This document shows positions 56,778 through 64,000 of a stretch of 64,000 nucleotides of DNA, in pieces (the stretch's first letter is position 1; the number at the start of each line of letters is the position of its first letter). Both the position numbers and the translations under genes were made by a program. Source of the DNA: Helicobacter canadensis MIT 98-5491 (GTDB lineage Bacteria > Campylobacterota > Campylobacteria > Campylobacterales > Helicobacteraceae); assembly GCF_000162575.1 (NCBI RefSeq), contig NZ_CM000776.2, forward strand, positions 66,950 through 130,949. The letters are read 5' to 3'. The notes beneath the pieces are model-generated. The model did no database searches. It saw only the letters and a list, made by a program, of their open reading frames with translations, and was not told the DNA's origin.

Positions 56778-58984
56778 ATAATTTAGTTAGAAAGTTAGAT
56801 TTAGAAGAATATTTAAAAAGCTATGAGAGTTTTTTATCTCGCCCTAAAGATTTGTTTTTAGAGGGTGATAGCAAAATCCATTTTAATTTTATTAGTGAGC
56901 TAGAGCAGGTTGTTTTTACTCCGCCAAAAGAAGTGAAGAATCTTGATACGCAACTAGTGCTTTTAAAGAAATTTGGCTATTTAAAGTTAGATGAAATTTT
57001 TGAGTTTATTAAAATAATTCGCTATTTTAATTATCTCAAAAGCTTGAAATTAGAGGGAATTTTAGGGAATTGGTTTGAAGGGATTATGATTCCACAGCCT
57101 ATTTTGGAGGTTGCAAAGTCTTTTTTAGAAAATGGTGAGCTAAAAAGTGGGATTTATTTGGAATTTGATTCTATTATAGAAAGCCTTATGCGAGTTAAAA
57201 GAGAGATCGCTCAACAATTAAACCAAATCCTAAATCACAATAAGCTTGCAGCTTATCTTGTAGATAGGCAGATGCATTTTATAAATGAAGAAGAATGCTT
57301 GCTGCTTAAGGCAGGATTCCATCATGTTCTCTCTGGACAAATTATTAATCGCTCAAGTGCTGGATTTTTTTATGTTTTACCTCAAAGTATCGCGAGTTTA
57401 AAAAGCAAAAGCAATGAATTGCAAAATAAAAAAGAGGAGCAGTTATTTTATATTTGCAAGGAGATTTCAACGCTTTTTACTAAGAATCTTGCATTTTTAA
57501 AATTTATTAATAAAGAATTTGATCGTTTTGATTCTTATCAAGCGCGTTTAAATTTTGCAAAGTCAAAAGGATTAGAGTTTTTAGCTCCCAAGCCCAATGG
57601 CAAAAAGATTATTTTAAGTGAATTTAAACATCCAGCACTAAAGAAACCAAAATCTATCAATCTCTCTTTTGATGGGCAAATTTTGATGGTTACAGGGGTG
57701 AATGCCGGTGGAAAAACAATGCTTTTAAAATCTGTAATGAGTGCGGTTTTTCTCTCTAAGTATTTGATTCCACTTCCTATTAATGCAGCAAAATCAAGCA
57801 TCGATTCTTTTAAGTTTATTGAGTTAATTTTGGAAGATCCACAAAATAGCAAGAATGATATTTCTACTTTTGGGGGTAGAATGTTGCAGTTTTCGGAGAT
57901 TCTAAACCAAAGAGATGGAATTATTGGTGTGGATGAAATTGAGCTTGGGACAGATAGTGATGAAGCGGCAAGTTTGTTTAAAGTGTTGCTAGAAAATTTG
58001 ATTTCTAAAAATAACAAAATCATTGTAACTACCCACCATAAGCGACTTGCTGCACTAATGGCTGGGAATCCTAAAGTGCAACTTTTAGCGGCTTTGTTTG
58101 ATGAAAAAAATCAAATGCCAACTTTTAGTTTTCTTGATGGTACCATTGGCAAAAGTTATGCCTTTGAAACGGCGGTGCGTTATGGGATTCCAAAAACACT
58201 TGTAAATGAAGCGAGAATCCTTTATGGAGAGGATAAAGAAAAGCTTAATGAATTAATTGAAAATTCCTCGCGTTTAGAAATGAAATTGCAACAAGAAATT
58301 AAGCAAACAGAGCTTAAAAGAGAAGAATTGAAACAAAAAATTATTCATTTAAAATCTAAAGAAGAAACTTTGGAGCAATCTTATAAGGCAAAAATTGCAC
58401 TCTTGGAGCGAACTTATCAAGAGGCGATTAAGACGGCAAAACAGGCAAGCAAAATGCAAAATCAAGCTGAAATTCATCGTCAAATGAATGAAGCCAATAA
58501 GATTCTAAGGCAAGTAAAAAAACAAGAAGAACACAGAGAGAAGCCAAAGATTCAAGCTTTTAAAGTCGGAAATAGGGTAAAATATCATCAATCAAGAGGC
58601 GTGATTGTAAGTATCAAAAAGGATAGCGCAATGGTGCAACTTGATGAAGGTTTTAAGCTTAGGGTGCCTTTGGGTGAGTTAAAATTAAGTGGTAATCCTC
58701 CGGAGATTCCGCAAGTTAAATTTAATGTGCAATCTCCTAAAAATGCCAATGTGGTTTTGGATTTGCATGGAATGAGGGCAGAAGAAGCTTTAGAAAAACT
58801 TGATGAATTTATTTCAAATAGCTTAATTGTTGGATTTGATGAAGTTTTAGTTTATCATGGAATTGGCACTGGAAGACTTTCAAGCGTAGTGAGAGACTTT
58901 TTAGAAAAGCATCCAAAAGTTGTGGAATTTACAGATGCACCCCCAAAATCTGGTGGATTTGGAGCAAAAATTGTGAAGTTATAA
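56774..58984 (+). CDS. mutS2: Endonuclease MutS2
   Basis: MutS2 differs from MutS by lacking the mismatch-recognition domains and suppresses recombination. The ATPase has Walker A TGVNAGGKTML (about 310-320), GVDEIELGTD (Walker B), and a long helical clamp. The C-terminal Smr nuclease domain shows VLDLHGMRAEEALEKLDEF and VYHGIGTGRL. The 736 residues fit. No mutS or mutL is seen here; few Helicobacter species have them. Confidence 0.95.
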   Translation: MNNLVRKLDLEEYLKSYESFLSRPKDLFLEGDSKIHFNFISELEQVVFTPPKEVKNLDTQLVLLKKFGYLKLDEIFEFIKIIRYFNYLKSLKLEGILGNWFEGIMIPQPILEVAKSFLENGELKSGIYLEFDSIIESLMRVKREIAQQLNQILNHNKLAAYLVDRQMHFINEEECLLLKAGFHHVLSGQIINRSSAGFFYVLPQSIASLKSKSNELQNKKEEQLFYICKEISTLFTKNLAFLKFINKEFDRFDSYQARLNFAKSKGLEFLAPKPNGKKIILSEFKHPALKKPKSINLSFDGQILMVTGVNAGGKTMLLKSVMSAVFLSKYLIPLPINAAKSSIDSFKFIELILEDPQNSKNDISTFGGRMLQFSEILNQRDGIIGVDEIELGTDSDEAASLFKVLLENLISKNNKIIVTTHHKRLAALMAGNPKVQLLAALFDEKNQMPTFSFLDGTIGKSYAFETAVRYGIPKTLVNEARILYGEDKEKLNELIENSSRLEMKLQQEIKQTELKREELKQKIIHLKSKEETLEQSYKAKIALLERTYQEAIKTAKQASKMQNQAEIHRQMNEANKILRQVKKQEEHREKPKIQAFKVGNRVKYHQSRGVIVSIKKDSAMVQLDEGFKLRVPLGELKLSGNPPEIPQVKFNVQSPKNANVVLDLHGMRAEEALEKLDEFISNSLIVGFDEVLVYHGIGTGRLSSVVRDFLEKHPKVVEFTDAPPKSGGFGAKIVKL

Positions 58985-58993
58985 GGAGTAAAA

Positions 58994-59101
58994 ATGAAAA
59001 AAATTTTCTTTTTAATGGGTGTTATTTTTGTGGCTTTTTTGGCAACAGGTTGTGATAAATCCGATTATCAGCATCCTATGCATCGTAGTGGAGGAAAGTA
59101 G
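58994..59101 (+). CDS. Small lipoprotein (35 residues)
   Basis: The protein MKKIFFLMGVIFVAFLATGC begins with a lipobox (LATG|C, C20), and a 15-residue mature part DKSDYQHPMHRSGGK follows. AAGGAG lies 7 nt before the ATG, 9 nt after mutS2. It would be lipidated and trafficked to the membrane. Very short lipoproteins of this kind are easily missed in annotation. Confidence 0.8.
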   Translation: MKKIFFLMGVIFVAFLATGCDKSDYQHPMHRSGGK

Positions 59102-59135
59102 GATTTTTTTTCCTTAGCCTTCTTGGTAAATACGC

Positions 59136-61961
59136 TTAGATTCCAAGCTCTTTGGCTAGGAATTTTCCCGTATGACTACCTGTTTTTTTGTATCTTTTAG
59201 CAATATGTTCTGGAGATCCGCTATCAACTATGTTTCCTCCTCCACTTCCGCCTTCAGGTCCTACATCAATAATAAAATCGGCATTTTTAATCATATCTAG
59301 GTTATGTTCAATCACAATTACACTATTACCCAAATCAGTAAGGTGGTGCAAAACATGCACAAGCCTATCAACATCAGCAAAGTGCAGTCCGGTAGTTGGC
59401 TCATCTAAAATATAGAGTGTTTTGCCGGTATCTTTGCGACTTAGCTCTTTAGCGAGTTTGATTCTTTGAGCTTCACCACCACTTAGTGTTGTGGCATTTT
59501 GTCCTAGCGTGATATAGCCTAATCCGACATCTTTAAGTGTTCTTAGCTTTTGGTAGATTTTTGGAATCTTGGCAAAAAACTCACACGCTTCATCGACACT
59601 CATCTCTAAAACTTGAGCAATATTTTTTCCTTTGTATTCTACTTCTAGGGTTTGTGCGTTATAGCGTGTGCCTTGACAAGAATCGCATTTCACTAAAATA
59701 TCTGGCAAAAAGTGCATTTCAATTTTAATTTCTCCTTCCCCTTGACACTTTTCACATCTTCCGCCTTTGACATTAAAGCTAAAGCGACTAATATTATAGT
59801 TACGGATTTGAGCTTCTTTGGTTTGTGCAAAGATCTGTCGAATCTCATCCATTGCACCTGTGTAAGTTACTGGATTTGATCGTGGTGTGCGTCCAATTGG
59901 GCTTTGATCAAGGTAGATGACTTTATCAAGTTTTTCTAAGCCTAGAATCTCTACACCATCAACTTTTTTGACTTTTTTGCGATTGTTGAGCAATTCTTGT
60001 GCAACTGGAAGTAAAGTTTGGAGCACTAGGGAGCTTTTGCCACTTCCGCTAACACCTGTAATGCAAACAAAGTTTTTAAGCGGCATTTCAACATTAAGGT
60101 TATGAATATTATTGATATTAACATTTTTAATAGCAAGCCAATCTTCTTGATTGCGGCGAATAAAATATTCAATCTTTTTTGTGCCATTAAGATATTGAGC
60201 AGTTTGGGTGGCACTTGAGAGAAGTTGCGTGAGATTTCCGCTAAAGACTACTTCTCCGCCGTATTTCCCCGCACCTGGACCTATATCTACAATAAAATCG
60301 GCGTGTTCAATAGTTTCTTTATCGTGCTCTACAACGATAACCGAATTTCCTTTTTGCTGCAAACTTCTTAGGGTTTTGATGAGTTTTAAAGTGTCTCGTT
60401 CGTGCAAGCCTATGCTTGGTTCATCAAGCACATACATTACACCTGTTAGACCACTCCCAATTTGGCTTGCGATTCTAATTCTTTGTGATTCGCCCCCACT
60501 AATGCTTCTTGCATCACGCCCCAAACTAAGATAGCCTAGCCCAACATCATAAAGAAAATAAAGCCTCTCACAAATTTCTTTTAAAATGGGTGCGGCAATC
60601 ATTGCTTGTTGGTTATCAAAATAATCAAAGTTTTGAGTGTTGGCAAAGAATCCATAACATTCACTAATTGGCATATCTAAAATATCTCCAATAGTTTTGT
60701 TGGCGACTTTGACAGCAAGACTTTGAGGAAGAAGTCGATGCCCTAAGCAATCCTCGCAAACCTTTTCACTCATATAATCGCTTAAATCTTTGTTGTCTTT
60801 AAACATATCATAAGCAATCGCTAAAATCCCACTCCAAGGTCGCTTAAGCTTAGTGTTTTTCCAAGTGAATTCTATATCTTGGTTATTGCCATATAAAATG
60901 AGCTTTTTTTGGTGTTCTTGCAAATCTTCAAAAGAAGCTTTAGAATCAATCCCATTGGCTTGACACATTGCTTTAAAAAGTTCATTGTAATAGCTTTTAT
61001 TAAAACCATAAATGATTTTGATTCCACCTGATTCTAAAGGAAGGGAGCTATCAAGGATTTTTTTGACATCAATACTATAGCGGATTCCAAGTCCATCACA
61101 TTTTGGACAAGCACCTTTGGGGGAATTAAATGAAAAACTAAGGGGTTCTAGTGGATTAAAAGAAACTTTACAATCAAAACAAGCTAAATGCTCACTAAAA
61201 TGAATTAATTGATTTTTGTTTTCCCCTAAAATCTCTATTTCTACCTCACCATAAGATTCTTTAAGGGCTTTTTCAATGCTTTGGGCAATTCTTTCTTTAT
61301 TTTCAGGCTTAATTGTGATTCTATCAATCACAACTTTGATGGTGTGTTTTTTTGTTTTGGAGAGTTCAATGTTTTCATCTAGCCTTGCTAAAACCCCATC
61401 AATCTGCACTCGCACATAGCCTTTTTGCCGCAATGATTCGAGTTTATCTGCAAAAGTTCCCTTTTTTTCGCGAATGAGTGGAGATAGGATTAGCACTTTT
61501 GAATCTTCTGGGATTTTGAGGGCTTGAGCAATAATATCACTAGCACTCATTTGAGAGATAGGTTTCCCGCATAAATGGCAGTGTTGAATCCCAACGCGTG
61601 CATAAAGCAAACGCAAATAGTCATAAATTTCTGTAATTGTTCCAACCGTGGAGCGAGGATTTTTGCTAGTGGTTTTTTGATCAATGGCAATAGCAGGAGT
61701 TAGCCCTTCTATTTTATCCACATCGGGTTTGCCAATTTTATCCAAAAACTGCCTTGCATAGCTTGAGAGTGATTCAATATAGCGTCTTTGTCCTTCTGCA
61801 TAGAGTGTATCAAAGGCTAGGGTGCTTTTACCGCTTCCACTAAGCCCAGTAAGGACTACTAGTTTATTTTTTGGGATATTGAGATGGATATTTTTGAGAT
61901 TATTTTCTTTAGCATTAGTGATGATAATATGATCTAATGGTGATGGATTTTGTGGATTCAA
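59136..61961 (-). CDS. uvrA: Excinuclease ABC subunit A
   Basis: UvrA is the damage-recognition ATPase of nucleotide excision repair. Two ABC modules show Walker A GLSGSGKSTLAFDTLYAEG and GVSGSGKSSLVLQTLLP, signatures ISGGESQRIRIA and LSGGEAQRIKLA, and Cys pairs CHLC and CEKC...CDSC of the zinc modules. The 941 residues fit. The promoter lies in the gap divergent from htpG. Confidence 0.97.
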   Translation of the reverse strand: MNPQNPSPLDHIIITNAKENNLKNIHLNIPKNKLVVLTGLSGSGKSTLAFDTLYAEGQRRYIESLSSYARQFLDKIGKPDVDKIEGLTPAIAIDQKTTSKNPRSTVGTITEIYDYLRLLYARVGIQHCHLCGKPISQMSASDIIAQALKIPEDSKVLILSPLIREKKGTFADKLESLRQKGYVRVQIDGVLARLDENIELSKTKKHTIKVVIDRITIKPENKERIAQSIEKALKESYGEVEIEILGENKNQLIHFSEHLACFDCKVSFNPLEPLSFSFNSPKGACPKCDGLGIRYSIDVKKILDSSLPLESGGIKIIYGFNKSYYNELFKAMCQANGIDSKASFEDLQEHQKKLILYGNNQDIEFTWKNTKLKRPWSGILAIAYDMFKDNKDLSDYMSEKVCEDCLGHRLLPQSLAVKVANKTIGDILDMPISECYGFFANTQNFDYFDNQQAMIAAPILKEICERLYFLYDVGLGYLSLGRDARSISGGESQRIRIASQIGSGLTGVMYVLDEPSIGLHERDTLKLIKTLRSLQQKGNSVIVVEHDKETIEHADFIVDIGPGAGKYGGEVVFSGNLTQLLSSATQTAQYLNGTKKIEYFIRRNQEDWLAIKNVNINNIHNLNVEMPLKNFVCITGVSGSGKSSLVLQTLLPVAQELLNNRKKVKKVDGVEILGLEKLDKVIYLDQSPIGRTPRSNPVTYTGAMDEIRQIFAQTKEAQIRNYNISRFSFNVKGGRCEKCQGEGEIKIEMHFLPDILVKCDSCQGTRYNAQTLEVEYKGKNIAQVLEMSVDEACEFFAKIPKIYQKLRTLKDVGLGYITLGQNATTLSGGEAQRIKLAKELSRKDTGKTLYILDEPTTGLHFADVDRLVHVLHHLTDLGNSVIVIEHNLDMIKNADFIIDVGPEGGSGGGNIVDSGSPEHIAKRYKKTGSHTGKFLAKELGI

Positions 61962-62315
61962 AGTTTTTCCTTAAATAAAATGAAATAACCGAATATTATA
62001 CCAAAAACATTTTTTAAATTTGTATTGCAAAATTTATTGTTTTGTGCTTAAGTAACAATCAAAAAGCATTAATCTTTTTTAATCGCCTTGACTTTATGAT
62101 TTTAAAAAGAGGCTTTCATAGAATTTCTTTGATAATTTTGAAAGATGATTTTTTATAAAAAGTATAAAGTATTTCAATGTCATCCTTAATAGTTGATAGC
62201 TATTATTATTTTATTTTTATTATATCAATAAAGTTTAGTGTATTAATATAAACTTTGTTGATTTTTTGGAATCTCTGTGATATAATTCCGCCAAATTTTT
62301 AAAAAAGGATTAAAA
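61962..62315. other. 354-nt intergenic region between uvrA and htpG
   Basis: This AT-rich gap carries the divergent uvrA and htpG promoters. TATAAT for htpG is at 62281-62286. I found no RNA gene, CIRCE (TTAGCACTC-N9-GAGTGCTAA) or HAIR-like heat-shock operator. No open frame longer than about 20 codons with a ribosome site was seen. Confidence 0.7.
62281..62286 (+). promoter_or_regulatory. -10 promoter of htpG
   Basis: TATAAT lies 29 nt before the ATG; no clear -35 is seen, as usual in this group. Confidence 0.5.
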
Positions 62316-64000
62316 ATGGCAAAACATACCTTTCAAACTGAAGTGAATCAGCTCTTAGATTTGATGATTCATTCCCTTTATTCTAATAAAGAAATCTTTT
62401 TGCGTGAGCTTGTGAGCAATGCCTCTGATGCACTTGATAAGCTTCAATATCTCACGCTAACAGATGAGAAATTAAAATCCCTAGATTTTCAACCTAAAAT
62501 TGAAATTAGCTTTGATGCAGAGAAAAATACTCTAACCATTAGTGATAATGGGATTGGTATGAATGAGCAGGATTTGATTGAGAATCTAGGAACAATCGCA
62601 AAGAGTGGGACAAAAAACTTTCTTTCTAAATTAAGTGGCGATAAGAAAAAAGATTCAGCGCTTATTGGGCAATTTGGAGTTGGATTTTATGCAGCATTTA
62701 TGGTAGCAAGTAAAATCATCGTAACCACTAAAAAAGCCGGAGAATCTCAAGCTTATGCTTGGATTAGTAATGGAAGTGGGGAATTTGAGATTGAAAAATG
62801 CGAAAAAGAAGGGCAAGGAAGTGAGATTAAACTTTATTTAAAAGAAGATGAAAAAGAATTTACAAGTCGCTGGAGAATTGAAGAGATTATCAAAAAATAT
62901 TCTGATCATATTCCATTCCCAATTTTCTTACATTACACCGAAACAAAAAGTGAAGGTGGAGGGGATTCTAAAAAAGAAGTCAAAGAAGAAAAATGCGAAC
63001 AAATCAATAAGGCTTCAGCACTTTGGAGAGTGGCTAAAAAAGATCTTAAAGATGAAGAATATAAAGAGTTTTATAAAAGCTTGAGTTATGATTCTAATGA
63101 GCCTTTGGCTTGGATTCACACTAAAGTTGAAGGAAGCTTAGAATACACTACACTTTTTTATATTCCACAAACAGCACCTTTTGATCTTTATCGTGTGGAT
63201 TATAAAAGTGGCGTGAAACTTTATGTTAAACGCGTGTTTATCACAGATGATGATAAAGAGCTTTTACCGCCTTATTTGCGTTTTGTTAGAGGTATTATTG
63301 ATAGCGAGGATTTACCTTTGAATGTTAGCCGTGAAATTTTGCAACAGAATCGAATCCTAGCTACAATCAAATCAGCTTCAACAAAAAAAATTATTAGCGA
63401 AATTGAATCGCTTCAAAAAGATGAGGAAAAATATACAAAATTCTATAAAGAATTTGGAAGATGCTTAAAAGAAGGAGTTTATAGTGATTTTGAAAACAAA
63501 GAGAAATTGTTAGAGCTTTTGCGATTCCAATCTAACAAGAGCGAAGGAAAGGAAATTTCATTTAAAACCTATAAAGAGCGAATGAAAGAGGGGCAAAAAG
63601 CAATTTATTATTTACAAGGAGAGGATTTAGAATTGCTTAAAAACTCTCCTCTTTTAGAAAGCTATAAAAAGCAAGATATAGAAGTTTTATTTTTTGCAGA
63701 AGAGATTGATGGATTTGTAATGCCAATGGTGAGTGAGTTTGATAAGACTCCATTGCGTTCTATTACCTCTAAAGAGGCTTTGGAAGATTTAGGCACACAA
63801 GAAGTGGATAAAGAAACACAAGAAAAATATAAAACTATTTTAGAAGAATTTACAAAGGTTTTAAGCGATGAGGTTAAAGAAGTGCGTTTAAGCAATAGAC
63901 TTGTGGATGCGCCTTCTTGTGTGGTGGCTGATCCTGATGATCCAAATGCTGCAATGATGAAAATGATGAAGCAAATGGGGGCTATGGGCATGGGAGGAGA
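62316..64000 (+). CDS. htpG: Molecular chaperone HtpG (Hsp90), 5' part
   Basis: The Hsp90 ATP-dependent chaperone runs off the window after 561 codons. The N-terminal ATPase domain has LIRELVSNASDALDKL-type (here FLRELVSNASDALDKL), DNGIGM, GTIAKSGT and IGQFGVGFYAAFMVA. The middle domain has RVFITDDDKELLPPYLRFVRGIIDSEDLPLNVSRE. AAAAGGA lies 7 nt before the ATG. The remaining C-terminal dimerisation domain is outside. Confidence 0.97.
   Translation, partial: MAKHTFQTEVNQLLDLMIHSLYSNKEIFLRELVSNASDALDKLQYLTLTDEKLKSLDFQPKIEISFDAEKNTLTISDNGIGMNEQDLIENLGTIAKSGTKNFLSKLSGDKKKDSALIGQFGVGFYAAFMVASKIIVTTKKAGESQAYAWISNGSGEFEIEKCEKEGQGSEIKLYLKEDEKEFTSRWRIEEIIKKYSDHIPFPIFLHYTETKSEGGGDSKKEVKEEKCEQINKASALWRVAKKDLKDEEYKEFYKSLSYDSNEPLAWIHTKVEGSLEYTTLFYIPQTAPFDLYRVDYKSGVKLYVKRVFITDDDKELLPPYLRFVRGIIDSEDLPLNVSREILQQNRILATIKSASTKKIISEIESLQKDEEKYTKFYKEFGRCLKEGVYSDFENKEKLLELLRFQSNKSEGKEISFKTYKERMKEGQKAIYYLQGEDLELLKNSPLLESYKKQDIEVLFFAEEIDGFVMPMVSEFDKTPLRSITSKEALEDLGTQEVDKETQEKYKTILEEFTKVLSDEVKEVRLSNRLVDAPSCVVADPDDPNAAMMKMMKQMGAMGMGG

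Noticed and set aside
1-64000. CRISPR array, rRNA operon or insertion sequence
   Set aside because: No spaced direct repeats, no 16S/23S landmarks, and no transposase motifs were seen.

Overview
The window looks like the chromosome of an enterohepatic Helicobacter (Campylobacterota). The evidence is the low GC content, the extended -10 promoters (TGnTATAAT) without a clear -35, the cheY-prmA-ftsH-psd-like-pssA block shared with Campylobacter, MqnA of the futalosine menaquinone route, an atpE lying apart from the main ATP synthase operon with a signal-like N-terminus, and poly-G contingency tracts. Leucine and purine biosynthesis genes are present, which argues against H. pylori. A species of the H. 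canadensis/H. pullorum type is my best guess from general resemblance; the sequence alone does not settle it.

Layout. 1-1510: the 5' part of an autotransporter gene (minus strand) behind a 14-nt poly-C/G promoter tract. 1748-6832: leuD-leuB, then convergent thiE, atpB, an RDD protein, pyrE, frr and secG. 6986-10392: a NERD-domain helicase and the MsrPQ periplasmic methionine repair pair. 10469-17428: leuA preceded by a leucine-rich leader ORF, then pssA, a psd-like gene, ftsH, prmA, cheY and hisA. 17598-20912: a 1104-residue autotransporter with a zincin-like passenger, lying between hisA and hisH. 20935-24787: hisH, a sensor-like membrane protein, an exonuclease, pdxJ, atpE and tRNA-Leu(GAG). 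24943-36717: a phase-variable GT8 glycosyltransferase, metK, a peroxiredoxin, an HDOD protein, mqnA, ndk, the yceD-rpmF-plsX-fabH lipid block, a di-haem peroxidase, a chemoreceptor and two pseudopilins. 36853-41368: the accessory cluster, made of an adenylation enzyme (OFF by poly-G), a formyltransferase, an acyl carrier protein (frameshifted at an A6 run) and an SGNH/coiled-coil protein. 41493-45446: rsmE, a membrane protein, a glycosylase, a TauE-type exporter and a second SGNH gene (OFF by poly-G). 45490-64000: mnmG, ctpA, purC-purS-purQ, an SH3 protein, plsC, a DEAD-box helicase, an aminotransferase, murC, mutS2, a tiny lipoprotein, uvrA and the start of htpG.

The most unusual part is 36853-39357. 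Separate adenylation, formylation and carrier proteins reproduce the F-A-T initiation module known from formylated nonribosomal peptides (linear gramicidin), but here they sit as single proteins in a phase-variable surface-type locus with no condensation domain. I infer a switchable system that makes an N-formyl-aminoacyl thioester, perhaps to decorate a surface glycan. The second notable signal is the leader ORF before leuA, whose first leucine codons are complementary to the leuA ribosome binding site, which suggests leucine-controlled translational attenuation. In this assembly two coding poly-G genes are OFF, one is ON, and one promoter tract is of unknown state.
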